A stretch of 64,000 nt of DNA from Nocardioides marmorisolisilvae. GTDB lineage: Bacteria; Actinomycetota; Actinomycetes; Propionibacteriales; Nocardioidaceae. Numbering within the stretch: the stretch's first letter is position 1; each line of letters starts with the position of its first letter. Below, one piece after another: positions 7,759 through 16,308 of the stretch. A program made the position numbers and the translations under genes. The notes beneath the pieces are model-generated. The model saw only the letters and a program-made list of their open reading frames with translations. It did no database searches and had not been told where the DNA came from. The stretch covers positions 868,001 through 932,000 of the forward strand of contig NZ_RJSG01000002.1 in assembly GCF_003725775.1 (NCBI RefSeq), in the 5' to 3' direction.

Positions 7759-8369
7759 CGGCGGAGGAGCTCTGCGCCCTGAGTGAAGAAGTACGCCAGA
7801 TCGTCGATCTCGCTCAGCGGCAACGCTGCGCCGAACGGTGCGTTCCAGAAATCGCCCGCGACGCCCTCGAGGCTCCACGGCCCGACGTAGGCGTAGGGGA
7901 CCTCGAGGAACCCGTCGCCGGGGGAGACTCCGTAGTTGACCTCGGCGACGGTGATGCCGAGGTCGAAGTGCTCCGGCCAGAGCACCCGCTCGTGCTCGGG
8001 CGCGAAGGCTGCGAGGGCTTCCTCGCCGCGGCGGAACCCCTCATGGATCTCGGCGGCGCAGGCGGCGTCGATCTGGAGCCGGTGGTGCTCGTCGAGTCCG
8101 CAGCCGTCGGTGTAGACCGCGGTCAGCGGACGTGGGGTCACGCCGGCCTCGGCGCCGACCTCGAGGATCGTCCGGCCGTCCAGCGGGACCTCGACGCCGT
8201 CGGCGCGCAGTCGGTTGCCGGCCACGGAGACGAACGGCTCGCGCACGGTCCCGAACCCGCCGGGGCGGGCTGCGAGCTTGATCGTGCCGTGCTCCCCGTG
8301 CTGCGGACCGGCGAGCAGCAGCTCGGCAACCGCGTGCAGGGACCGGCGGGTGGTGGTCAGGTCGGCCAT
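7755..8369 (-). CDS. conserved hypothetical protein
   Basis: The 204-residue soluble protein has no domain I recognise. Visible features are balanced charge, no signal peptide or membrane helix, a beta-rich middle (GGFGTVREPFVSVAGNRLRADGVEV has the look of paired strands) and an acidic C-terminal part rich in aromatic residues. High third-position GC and a TANNNT hexamer six bases before the ATG support it as real. Its stop overlaps the DMT transporter stop through a shared CTAG. Confidence 0.65.
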   Translation of the reverse strand: MADLTTTRRSLHAVAELLLAGPQHGEHGTIKLAARPGGFGTVREPFVSVAGNRLRADGVEVPLDGRTILEVGAEAGVTPRPLTAVYTDGCGLDEHHRLQIDAACAAEIHEGFRRGEEALAAFAPEHERVLWPEHFDLGITVAEVNYGVSPGDGFLEVPYAYVGPWSLEGVAGDFWNAPFGAALPLSEIDDLAYFFTQGAELLRR

Positions 8370-8375
8370 GTCTGG

Positions 8376-8381
8376 AGGCTA
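8376..8381 (-). promoter_or_regulatory. -10 element TAGCCT, leaderless promoter
   Basis: TAGCCT on the minus strand ends six bases before the ATG at 8369, matching the pattern seen at ten other genes in the window. Confidence 0.5.
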
Positions 8382-8482
8382 GTCCGGTGCGCTCCCGGCG
8401 GCCCCGCGCAAATGCTTACGTACCGAGGACACCTGCCGCCGCCCTCTTCCGCCCGGCCCGGCTCGGCCACGAGGCTGACCCC

Positions 8483-10414
8483 ATGAACGAGAGCTCGTGG
8501 TACCGCGTCGCGCCCGAGGACGTCCCCGAGGACGAGCGGGTGACGACCTCGGTGGTGGACGGTCGGTCCGTCGCCCTGACCCGTTGGGCCGGTCGCCTCG
8601 GTGCGCTGGAGAACCGCTGCCCGCACCAGGGTGGGCCCGTCGGAGAGGGGTCCATCGAGAACGGTTGGCTGCGCTGCCCGTGGCACGGCTACGACTACGA
8701 CCCGACCACCGGCACCCCGCCGGAAGGGTTCACCGACGCGGTGACGGCGTACGAGGTCGAGGAGCGCGAGGACGGCGTCTACGTCCAGCTCCCGCCGCAG
8801 CACGAGAAGGTCCGCACGGTCTCAGACGTGCTGGTGGAGACCTTGGTCGCGCACGGCGTGGACACCGTCTTCGGCATGGTCGGGCACTCCAACCTCGGCT
8901 TCGCGGACGCACTGCGCCGCGCCGAGGAGCGCGGCGAGCTCCGCTTCATCGGCATCCGTCACGAGGGCGCTGCTGCGTTCGCGGCAAGCGGGTACGGAAA
9001 GCTGACCGGCCGCCCGGCCGCCTGCTTCGCCATCGCCGGCCCGGGCTCGACCAACCTGCTCACCGGCCTGTACGACGCCAAGCTCGACGGTGCGCCCGTG
9101 ATCGCGATCTCGGGCCAGGTGCCGTCGAAGGTCCGCGGTCGCGGGGCCTTCCAGGACCTCGACCTGGCCGCGGTCTTCCGTGACGTCGCGCTGTCCACCG
9201 CCTCGGTCGAGGCGGGGTCGGACCACGCTGAGCTCGCCGCGCTGGCGGTCAAGCACGCTGTGGATGGTCGCGGGGTGGCCCACCTGGTCCTGCCGGACGA
9301 GGTCCAGGAGCTGGCCTCGGACGCGGTTGCCTCCGGTCCGGACGGACGGTTCGGGTCGCAGCACCAGGTACCCGCGCCGGCCGACATCGAGCGCGCAGCG
9401 GCGCTGCTGGACCAGGCGCAGCGACCCGTTCTTGTGGTCGGGCAGGGCGCGCGGGGTGCGCGTACGGAGCTGCTAGCTCTGGCGGAGCGGCTGAACGCTC
9501 CGGTGCTCACGACCTTCCGCGCCAAGGGGCTGGTCCCGGACGACCACCCGCTCGGCGCCGGGGTGCTCGGACGCAGCGGGACGCCGGTGGCGAGCTGGCT
9601 GATGAACGAGTCGGACCTGCTGGTCGTGGTCGGCGCCTCCTTCTCGAACCACACCGGCATCGCGGCGTACAAGCCGATCATCCAGATCGACGACCGCGTC
9701 TCCTCGCTGGGGCGGTTCCACCCGGTCGCGGTCCCGGTGGTGGCGGACGCCGCCGCCGGTCTTCGAGCCCTGGACGAGGCGACCCGGACGGCCGCACCGG
9801 TCGACCAGCGTGCCGACGTCGCCGCGCGGTGGGCGCTCTGGCGCGCCGAGAAGGCGCGCCGGGCGCAGGACGATCGTGGCCAGGGCGTCTCCGCGGCTGC
9901 GGTGTTCGAGGCGCTGTCCGAGCACCTGCCGGCGGAGGCCGTGGTGAGCGTCGACGTCGGCAACCACGCCTACTCACTCGGCCGGTACCTGGAGTCGAAG
10001 GGACAACCGGTGCTGATGTCGGGCTACCTCGGCTCGATCGGCTTCGGCTACCCGGCGGCGATGGGCGCCTGGGCCGCAGACCCGTCGCGCCCGGTCGTCG
10101 CGGTGACCGGCGACGGCGGCTTCGGGCAGTACGCGATGGAGCTGACGACCGCGGTGAAGTACGGCATCGGCATCAAGCACGTCCTGCTGAACAACAACGC
10201 GCTCGGCAAGATCTCCAAAGAACAGGTCGCCGGCGACTTCCCGGTCTGGCAGACCTCGCTGCACAACCCCGACTGGGCGGCGTACGCCGAGCTGTGCGGA
10301 GCCACCGGCATCAAGGTGACCCGGCGCGAGGACCTCGATGACGCGTTCCGCAGGCTCTTCGCCACCGACGGCCCGGCGCTGCTCGTCGTCGAGCAGGACG
10401 CCGCCCTGCTGTGA
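8483..10414 (+). CDS. Rieske [2Fe-2S]-thiamine diphosphate enzyme fusion (pyruvate oxidase/acetolactate synthase-like)
   Basis: The protein is 643 residues. Residues 1-105 are a Rieske domain with cluster ligands CPHQGG (Cys46, His48) and CPWH (Cys65, His68). Residues 110-643 are a full ThDP enzyme. The catalytic glutamate is in IRHEGAAAF (Glu161), AIAGPGSTNLLTGLYDA follows, and a GDGG...LLNNN diphosphate-binding motif lies near residues 543-572. The pyrimidine-binding, central and diphosphate-binding domains are all present, as in PoxB and IlvB. The ATG at 8483 is chosen because it starts the Rieske fold directly; the open frame extends further upstream without a domain. An antiporter gene follows ten bases downstream. 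The reaction is unknown. A decarboxylase passing electrons to the attached cluster is plausible but inferred. Confidence 0.85.
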   Translation: MNESSWYRVAPEDVPEDERVTTSVVDGRSVALTRWAGRLGALENRCPHQGGPVGEGSIENGWLRCPWHGYDYDPTTGTPPEGFTDAVTAYEVEEREDGVYVQLPPQHEKVRTVSDVLVETLVAHGVDTVFGMVGHSNLGFADALRRAEERGELRFIGIRHEGAAAFAASGYGKLTGRPAACFAIAGPGSTNLLTGLYDAKLDGAPVIAISGQVPSKVRGRGAFQDLDLAAVFRDVALSTASVEAGSDHAELAALAVKHAVDGRGVAHLVLPDEVQELASDAVASGPDGRFGSQHQVPAPADIERAAALLDQAQRPVLVVGQGARGARTELLALAERLNAPVLTTFRAKGLVPDDHPLGAGVLGRSGTPVASWLMNESDLLVVVGASFSNHTGIAAYKPIIQIDDRVSSLGRFHPVAVPVVADAAAGLRALDEATRTAAPVDQRADVAARWALWRAEKARRAQDDRGQGVSAAAVFEALSEHLPAEAVVSVDVGNHAYSLGRYLESKGQPVLMSGYLGSIGFGYPAAMGAWAADPSRPVVAVTGDGGFGQYAMELTTAVKYGIGIKHVLLNNNALGKISKEQVAGDFPVWQTSLHNPDWAAYAELCGATGIKVTRREDLDDAFRRLFATDGPALLVVEQDAALL

Positions 10415-10424
10415 GGAGCTGACG

Positions 10425-11618
10425 ATGCCCGATGTCGCCTTCGTGAACCTGCTCGGGGTGCTGGTCATCGCCGCGCTCGCTCCGATCGTCACGGCGTTCC
10501 TCCCACGGCTGCGACTGCCCGCGGTCGTGCTCGAGATCGTGCTCGGGGTCGCGGTCGGCCCGCACGCCCTGGACTGGCTCCGTCCCGACCTCGTGGTCCA
10601 GATCGTCGCGCTGCTCGGCCTGGCGATGCTGCTGTTCCTCGCCGGGTTGGAAGTCGACGTCCGCGAGTGGCGAGGGCGGCTGCTCGGCGTGGTGGTGGCC
10701 GGCTACGGGATCTCGCTCCTCGTCGGCTTCGCGGTGGGCCTCGCGCTCGACGGAGCCGGCTGGATCAGTGACCCGGTGCTGCTCGCGGTGACGCTCTCTG
10801 CCACATCCTTGGGCCTGGTCGTCGCCGTGCTCAAGGACGCGGCGCTGCTGGAGAGCGGGGTCGCGCGGACCACGATCACCGCAGCGTCGCTGGCCGACTT
10901 CGCGGCCGTGGTGCTGCTGTCGATCCTGTTCTCCGCCGACGGACGGAGCACGGCGTCGCGGCTGACGCTGCTGGCGCTGTTCGTCGGACTGATCGGCCTG
11001 GTGGTGATCGCGGCGACGCTCTCCGCCCGGAGCACACGGCTGGCCGACGTGCTGGTCGCGCTGCAGGACGGGACCGCGGAGATCCGGGTGCGCGCTGCCG
11101 TGCTGCTGATGGTCGGGTTCGTCGTGCTCGCCGAGAAGGTGGGGCTGGAGAGCATCCTCGGTGCCTTCCTGGCCGGAGCCGTGGTCGCGGCCCTCGATCG
11201 CGACGCGACCTCGCACCCGCACTTCCGGCTGAAGCTCGAGGCCGTCGGGTTCGGGTTCCTGGTGCCGGTCTTCTTCATCACCAGCGGGATGCGTCTCGAC
11301 GTCGCGGGGCTCCTGGACCACCCGGCGGACCTGCTCCGGGTGCCGGTGTTCCTCGCGGCACTGCTCCTCGCCCGCGGTGTTCCGGCGTTGCTCTTCCTCC
11401 GTGACCTCGGCCGCCGGCACACGATCGCCTCGGGACTGCTGCTGGCCACGAGCCTGCCGTTCATCGTCACCGCGACCCAGATCGGCCTGCTCACGGGGCG
11501 GATGTCGGAGACGACCGCGACCGCGCTGGTCTGCGCCGGCCTGCTGTCCGTGGTGGTCTTCCCGGGGCTGGCGATCGGCCGCGCCCAGCAGGTCGAAGCG
11601 GAACCGATCAGCCCGTAA
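10425..11618 (+). CDS. CPA2-family cation:proton antiporter
   Basis: The 397-residue inner-membrane protein has about twelve transmembrane helices with the Na+/H+ exchanger (PF00999) pattern: LPAVVLEIVLGVAVGPHAL near residue 30, a LLFLAGLEVD segment, LGAFLAGAVVAAL and FFITSGMRLDV. It lacks the C-terminal TrkA-N/KTN domain found in KefB-type proteins. It begins ten bases after the Rieske-ThDP gene, so it is probably co-transcribed. It may counter proton or organic-acid effects of that enzyme, which is inference. Confidence 0.85.
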   Translation: MPDVAFVNLLGVLVIAALAPIVTAFLPRLRLPAVVLEIVLGVAVGPHALDWLRPDLVVQIVALLGLAMLLFLAGLEVDVREWRGRLLGVVVAGYGISLLVGFAVGLALDGAGWISDPVLLAVTLSATSLGLVVAVLKDAALLESGVARTTITAASLADFAAVVLLSILFSADGRSTASRLTLLALFVGLIGLVVIAATLSARSTRLADVLVALQDGTAEIRVRAAVLLMVGFVVLAEKVGLESILGAFLAGAVVAALDRDATSHPHFRLKLEAVGFGFLVPVFFITSGMRLDVAGLLDHPADLLRVPVFLAALLLARGVPALLFLRDLGRRHTIASGLLLATSLPFIVTATQIGLLTGRMSETTATALVCAGLLSVVVFPGLAIGRAQQVEAEPISP

Positions 11619-11702
11619 GAGGCTCGTAACCGCGCCCCTCTACCGGGCCGGGGCGGGGAGCGAGATGGTCGGTGAAACCCATCCCTGAAGGGGGCAACCG
11701 CC

Positions 11703-12062
11703 ATGTCCATCCACTCCAAGAGCTTCGAGGAACCCGACGAGCGCCGGGCGCCGGACAAGACCCAGGTGGACGTCGTCCGCCTGCCCGGCGCGACCGTGTC
11801 CCGCTCCACCTTCCAGCCCGGCTGGCGCTGGTCGGAGTGCATCAAGCCGGTCGCCGGGACCGACTCCTGCCAGGTGCACCACGTCGGTGCGCTGATCTCC
11901 GGCCAGCTCGAGATCCAGCACGACGACGGGACGACGCTGCGCCTGATCCCGGGCCACGCCTACGTCATCGAGCCGGGTCACGACGCCTGGGTGGTCGGGG
12001 ACGAGCCGGTGGTCGGCTACGAGTTCGACCCGAACGCCGCCGAGACCTTCGCGCGGGGCTGA
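11703..12062 (+). CDS. cupin-domain protein
   Basis: The 119-residue protein is a single small cupin barrel. It shows the histidine-bearing first motif (CQVHHVGALISGQLEIQ) and the second motif (LIPGHAYVIEPGHDAWVVG) expected of metal-binding cupins. A ribosome-binding sequence GAAGGGGG lies about eight bases upstream. It is separated by 21 bases from the HD-GYP regulator gene. The function is unknown; small cupins of this kind often act as sensors or minor oxygenases. Confidence 0.8.
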   Translation: MSIHSKSFEEPDERRAPDKTQVDVVRLPGATVSRSTFQPGWRWSECIKPVAGTDSCQVHHVGALISGQLEIQHDDGTTLRLIPGHAYVIEPGHDAWVVGDEPVVGYEFDPNAAETFARG

Positions 12063-12071
12063 CAGCGTCGC

Positions 12072-12077
12072 TACGAT
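12072..12077 (+). promoter_or_regulatory. -10 element TACGAT, leaderless promoter
   Basis: TACGAT ends six bases before the GTG at 12084. A weak -35 (TTCGCG, 12048-12053) sits 18 bases upstream. The signal supports independent transcription of the HD-GYP/LuxR gene despite the short gap after the cupin. Confidence 0.5.
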
Positions 12078-12083
12078 TCGCTC

Positions 12084-13604
12084 GTGCCGAGCCAGGTGCG
12101 GGTCGCCGGTGTGGTGGCCGCGCTGTCGGTCACCAGTGACCTGACGCGCGGGCACCCGCCCGGTGAGGCGATGCGCGCGGCGCTGGTCGCCACCGAGCTG
12201 GCGCGCCGCAGCGGTCTGAGCCCGGCACGGCAGTCGGAGGTCTACTACTCGACGTTGCTCCGGTTCGCCGGGTGCGCGGCCACCTCGCACGAGGCCGCCG
12301 CGAACTTCGGTGGCGACGACGTCGCGCTCCGGGCGACCGGCGACCTGACCGACACCGGCCGACCCCTCGAGGCGATCCGGTTCCTCACCGGACTGGTGCA
12401 GGGCACCGACAAGCTCCGGATGCTGGCGAGCATGCCGCGCGTCCCGGGGCTCGTCGCCGAGGCCGCCCGCGCCGACTGCGAGGTCGGAGCCGGACTGGTC
12501 GGGCTGCTCGGGCTGCCGTCCGCGGTCAGCGAGTCCGTGCTCTGCGCCTTCGAGCGGTACGACGGCAAGGGAGCCCCGAGCGGGCGATCGGGCGCGGATC
12601 TCCCGGAACCGGCCCGGTTCGCCGCGGTCGGGTTCACCGCCGTCATGTTCGACGCGGTCGGTGGCGCCGACCAGGCCGCGGAGGTCGTCGGCCGCTGGTC
12701 CGGTCGCGCGCTGGACCCGGCGATCGCGCAGCTCTTCCTCGCCGATGCCGGCGAGCTCCTCACGCTCTCCCGGGCGGACGACGCCTGGTCCGCGGTCGTG
12801 GCTGCCGAGCCCGCCCCGCACCGGTACTTCGACCACGACGGCCAGCTCGACGACGTGCTCGCCGGATTCGGTGACGCCGCTGACCTGAAGTCGCCCTACT
12901 TCCAGGGCCACGCCCGGGGTGTGGCCGGCCTGATGCGGGCCGCGGCCGCTCAGGTCGACGGGGTGGATCCGGTCACGGCGTACCGGGCGGGTCTGGTGCA
13001 CGACCTGGGACGGGTCGCGATCCCGACCGGGATCTGGGAGAAGCCCGGGCCGTTGAGCCCGGACGAGTGGGAGCTGGTCCGGCTGCACCCGTACCACTCG
13101 GGCCGGATCCTGGCCCGATCGCCAGAGCTCGAGCCGCTCGCTGGCGCCGTCAGCCGCCACCACGAGCGGATGGACGGGTCCGGTTACCCGATGGGCGTGA
13201 AGGCGGGCGAGCTCGACCCGGTCGCCCGCCTGCTCGCGGCTGCTGAGGCATGGCACACCTTCGGTGAGCCGCGCCCGCACCGGCCGGCGCTTCCGCCCGA
13301 CGAGGCGGCCCGGCGACTCTCCGAGCTCCCGCTGGACCGCGACGCCGTCCGGGCGGTGCTGGCCGCGGCGGACGGCCCGAAGCCGAGCCTCCCCGCGCTC
13401 CCGGTCGACCTCACCGAGCGCGAGCTCGAGGTGCTCCAGCTTCTCGCCGCCGGCCTGACCAAGAAGCAGATCGCCGAGCGGCTGTTCATCTCGGCCTCGA
13501 CGGTGCACACCCACACCGTGCACATCTACGGCAAGTGCGAGGTGAGCACCCGGGCGGCGCTGGCGATGTTCGCGATGCGCCACGGACTCGCCGCGACCCC
13601 CTAG
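12084..13604 (+). CDS. HD-GYP-type phosphohydrolase with C-terminal LuxR DNA-binding domain
   Basis: The 506-residue protein has two duplicated-looking helical halves. The second is a recognisable HD-GYP-like domain: VHDLGRVAIP near 305-315, HPYHSGRIL near 337, and SRHHERMDGSGYP near 356-368. A GerE/LuxR helix-turn-helix follows at about 440-500 (LTERELEVLQLLAAGLTKKQ). The first half keeps a degenerate YDGKGAPSG motif, suggesting an ancestral duplicated HD domain. HD-GYP domains hydrolyse cyclic di-GMP or related dinucleotides, so this may be a one-protein sensor-transcription factor. The GTG start fits a TACGAT hexamer six bases upstream. Confidence 0.82.
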   Translation: MPSQVRVAGVVAALSVTSDLTRGHPPGEAMRAALVATELARRSGLSPARQSEVYYSTLLRFAGCAATSHEAAANFGGDDVALRATGDLTDTGRPLEAIRFLTGLVQGTDKLRMLASMPRVPGLVAEAARADCEVGAGLVGLLGLPSAVSESVLCAFERYDGKGAPSGRSGADLPEPARFAAVGFTAVMFDAVGGADQAAEVVGRWSGRALDPAIAQLFLADAGELLTLSRADDAWSAVVAAEPAPHRYFDHDGQLDDVLAGFGDAADLKSPYFQGHARGVAGLMRAAAAQVDGVDPVTAYRAGLVHDLGRVAIPTGIWEKPGPLSPDEWELVRLHPYHSGRILARSPELEPLAGAVSRHHERMDGSGYPMGVKAGELDPVARLLAAAEAWHTFGEPRPHRPALPPDEAARRLSELPLDRDAVRAVLAAADGPKPSLPALPVDLTERELEVLQLLAAGLTKKQIAERLFISASTVHTHTVHIYGKCEVSTRAALAMFAMRHGLAATP

Positions 13605-13691
13605 GCCGATATCGATCGAACAGTCGATGCGGCGGCGCACGCCGAATTCCTAGGTTCCTCCTCGACGCAGCACCAACACTCAGGAGGAACC

Positions 13692-14108
13692 ATGAACACG
13701 ATGATCACCAGCCAGGCCGAGGCCGACATCGCGGCGGTACAGAAGGGCTTCGCTGCCGTTCGCGACCGCGACATCGCCGCCTTCGCCGACGGTTTCCACG
13801 CCGACGCGACCTGGAACCACCGCAACCCCGACCGGCTCGGGGGAGTGCACGACGGCATCGAGGCCGTCGTCGCCTTCCTGCTCGAGTCGATCGAGCTGAC
13901 CGCCGGCACCCTGGCGCCGGTCCCGACGCGCTACCTGCCCGACGGCGAGGGCCACGTCGCGGTGGTCACCCAGATCAGCGGAGAACGTCCCGACGGACGC
14001 ACCTTCAGCGACACCCAGATCCTGTACTTCACCCTCGAGGACGGGAAGGTCCGCTCGGTCGACCAGTACATCGGCGACCCGCCCGCGGTGACCGCGTTCT
14101 GGGCCTGA
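13692..14108 (+). CDS. SnoaL-like/NTF2-fold protein
   Basis: The 138-residue soluble protein has the NTF2-like pattern: an N-terminal helix with FAAVRDRDIAAFADGFHADATWNHRNP, then alternating strands ending in FTLEDGKVRSVDQYIGDPPAV. A strong Shine-Dalgarno (CAGGAGGAACC) lies just before the ATG. Such folds serve as polyketide cyclases, isomerases or ligand-binding proteins; nothing here fixes the activity. A long hairpin follows, so it is likely monocistronic. Confidence 0.78.
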   Translation: MNTMITSQAEADIAAVQKGFAAVRDRDIAAFADGFHADATWNHRNPDRLGGVHDGIEAVVAFLLESIELTAGTLAPVPTRYLPDGEGHVAVVTQISGERPDGRTFSDTQILYFTLEDGKVRSVDQYIGDPPAVTAFWA

Positions 14109-14124
14109 CCGCCTGAGTGGGCGA

Positions 14125-14154
14125 CAGGCCGCCGGTCCGTGGACCGGCGGCCTG
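14125..14154 (+). terminator. hairpin terminator after the NTF2-fold gene
   Basis: A perfect 14-base stem (CAGGCCGCCGGTCC with its complement, 14125-14138 and 14141-14154) has almost no loop and is followed by TTCGTT. It lies between two plus-strand genes. The tail is poor in T, as is usual in actinobacteria. Confidence 0.7.
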
Positions 14155-14186
14155 TTCGTTGCGTAGATCAACTATCTTCACTGACC

Positions 14187-15698
14187 GTGAGCACCTCGAT
14201 CGATCCCCGCACCCCGGTCCTCGTCGGCGTCGGCCAGGCGACCGACGTCTTCGGCAGCGACGACTACGCGCAGCTGTCCAGCGCCGACCTCGCGGCCGCA
14301 GCCTCCCGGGCGGCCATCGAGGACGCCGCCGGGAACGGGATCGGCGAGCTGATCGACGTGATCGCCTGCGTGCGGCCGATGGAGCTCTCGACCCCGCTGC
14401 CGCCGGCCCTCGGGGTCTCGACCAAGTTCCCGCGCTCGGTCGCCCACCGGCTCGGCATCACTCCCGAGCACGCGGTGCTCGAGGTCGTCGGTGGCCAGAG
14501 CCCGCAGCACCTGGTCAACGAGTTCGCCGGGCGCATCGCCGCAGGTGAGTACCAGGCGGTGCTGCTGGCCGGTGGCGAGTCGCTGTCGACCCAGGCGCAC
14601 TTCGGTGGTCGCGAGGACGCCCCGGACTTCACCGAGCACCCGGACGGGGAGTGGGACGACCGCGGCGCGAAGTGGGAGGGCCTGCTCACCGACAACGAGA
14701 TCGCCCACGCGCTGTTCATCATGTCGACGACCTACGCGCTGATGGACCACGCCCGACGCGCACGGCTCGGCCTGTCGGTGGCGGACTACGCCCAGCAGAT
14801 CGGCAAGCTGTTCGCGCCGTTCTCCGAGGTCGCGGCGGCCAACCCGCTCGCGTCCACACGCCACGTCCGGAGCTCGGACGACCTGGCCGTGCCGTCGGCG
14901 AAGAACCCGCTGATCTCCGACCCGTACACCCGCTGGGTGGTCGCCCGGGAGAAGGTCAACCTCGGTGCCGCGGTGCTGCTGATGTCGGTCGAGGCGGCCC
15001 GCGCTGCCGGCGTACCGGAGGAGAAGTGGGTGTACCTGCACGGGCACGCCGACGGCAAGGAGCTCCCGTTCCTCGAGCGGCCCGACCTGAGCACGGGTCC
15101 GGTCGCGGTCCGGGCCGCGCAGCAGGCGCTGGAGATGGCCGGCGTCGGCGCAGCGGACCTGACGACGTTCGACCTCTACAGCTGCTTCGCGATCCCGGTC
15201 TTCAACATCACCGACGCCCTCGGCATCGCGCTCGACGACCCGCGCCGGCTGACCGTCACCGGCGGCCTGCCGTTCTTCGGCGGCCCGGGCAACAACTACT
15301 CGATGCACGCGGTCGTGGAGACGGTGAACCGGATGCGGGAGAACCCGGGCGGCTACGGCTTCGTCGGCGCCAACGGGGGCGCGATGCACAAGTACTCGGT
15401 CGGCATCTACTCCACGACCCCGGTGGCCTGGCCCGGTGACGCCCCGTCGCTGAGCGACGAGGGTGAGCGGCTCACCGTCGCGCTGGCCGCCGAGGGCAGC
15501 GGCGTGATCGACACCTACACCTACTCCGGCGACGAGCAGCTCGGCACGGTGCTGGGCCGGCTCGACAGCGGCGAGCGGTTCGTCGCGCACGTCCCGACCG
15601 ACGACCCGCTGTTCGACCTGATGCGCAGCGGCGAGGCCATCGGGGCGACCGTGAAGGCGACCTCGGCCGACGGGATCAACACCGTCCGGCTCGCCTGA
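14187..15698 (+). CDS. thiolase-like protein (acetyl-CoA acetyltransferase family, TLP1-type) lacking canonical cysteines
   Basis: The protein is 503 residues, about 100 longer than ordinary thiolases; the extra C-terminal part (about 415-503) looks like the additional domain of TLP1-type proteins. The thiolase core is clear, but the usual nucleophile loop (C[AS]SG) reads VVGGQSPQHLV near 101-110. The usual C-terminal CxG region reads GANGGAMHK, and the GHP loop reads GGLPFFGGPGNN. A single YSCF cysteine remains. Classic thiolysis is therefore doubtful. A GTG start at 14187 is preceded by TATCTT eight bases away. The gene is convergent with the TetR operon. Confidence 0.8.
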   Translation: MSTSIDPRTPVLVGVGQATDVFGSDDYAQLSSADLAAAASRAAIEDAAGNGIGELIDVIACVRPMELSTPLPPALGVSTKFPRSVAHRLGITPEHAVLEVVGGQSPQHLVNEFAGRIAAGEYQAVLLAGGESLSTQAHFGGREDAPDFTEHPDGEWDDRGAKWEGLLTDNEIAHALFIMSTTYALMDHARRARLGLSVADYAQQIGKLFAPFSEVAAANPLASTRHVRSSDDLAVPSAKNPLISDPYTRWVVAREKVNLGAAVLLMSVEAARAAGVPEEKWVYLHGHADGKELPFLERPDLSTGPVAVRAAQQALEMAGVGAADLTTFDLYSCFAIPVFNITDALGIALDDPRRLTVTGGLPFFGGPGNNYSMHAVVETVNRMRENPGGYGFVGANGGAMHKYSVGIYSTTPVAWPGDAPSLSDEGERLTVALAAEGSGVIDTYTYSGDEQLGTVLGRLDSGERFVAHVPTDDPLFDLMRSGEAIGATVKATSADGINTVRLA

Positions 15699-15702
15699 GC
15701 TG

Positions 15703-16305
15703 TCAACGGCGAGCCTGGAGCGCGGGGCCGAGCCAGCGGCGTACGAGTGCCCGCAGCTCGTCCTCCGAGCGCGGCGGGTCGGCCGGCGACTGGAGGAAGG
15801 AGATGAAGAGCCTCATCAGAATCTCCGCGAGCCCTTCGAGCTCGTCGTCGGCCACACCGATCTCTGACCAGTCCACCGGCACCCGGCGCAGGATGTCGGC
15901 GCCGAGCGAGAACGCGTTCGCGGTGGTCGCGCCGCGGCTGAAGATCTCAGTCTCGCCCGCCTGGAAGAGCGCCCCGATCCGGAGCTCGGATGCGATCGCC
16001 CGAACGGCGTACACGACGGACTCGATCGCGACCTCGGCCGGCGTCGTGAACCCGGTGAGGTGCTTCTCGAAGCGCTCGACGAAGTCGGCCAGCCCGGCCT
16101 CGGCGACGGCGCCGAGGAGCTCGGCCAGGTTGCTGTAGTAGCGGTACACGGTCTGGCGGGTGACGCCGAGCTCGGAGGCGACGTCGGAGAGCGTGGTCTT
16201 CGCGGGACCGTACTTCTCGACGCAGTACGACGCGGCGGCGACGATCCGCTGCCGCGCGTCCTCCTCGGTCCGGGGAGGGTTGCCCTGCCAGCCGTGGTGT
16301 CCCAC
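15703..16305 (-). CDS. TetR-family transcriptional regulator
   Basis: The 200-residue protein has an N-terminal TetR helix-turn-helix at about residues 18-60 (TLSDVASELGVTRQTVYRYY) and a helical ligand domain after it. It is the third gene of the operon FAD monooxygenase, membrane protein, TetR, and starts four bases after the preceding stop. The likely target is the palindromic operator at 18936-18968 in front of the operon, which would give autoregulation; binding itself is inferred. Confidence 0.88.
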   Translation of the reverse strand: MGHHGWQGNPPRTEEDARQRIVAAASYCVEKYGPAKTTLSDVASELGVTRQTVYRYYSNLAELLGAVAEAGLADFVERFEKHLTGFTTPAEVAIESVVYAVRAIASELRIGALFQAGETEIFSRGATTANAFSLGADILRRVPVDWSEIGVADDELEGLAEILMRLFISFLQSPADPPRSEDELRALVRRWLGPALQARR

Positions 16306-16308
16306 CGG

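Noticed and set aside
8387-8482. Upstream extension of the Rieske-ThDP frame
   Set aside because: The added 32 residues have no similarity to the domain and lack a ribosome-binding site; the ATG at 8483 begins the Rieske fold.
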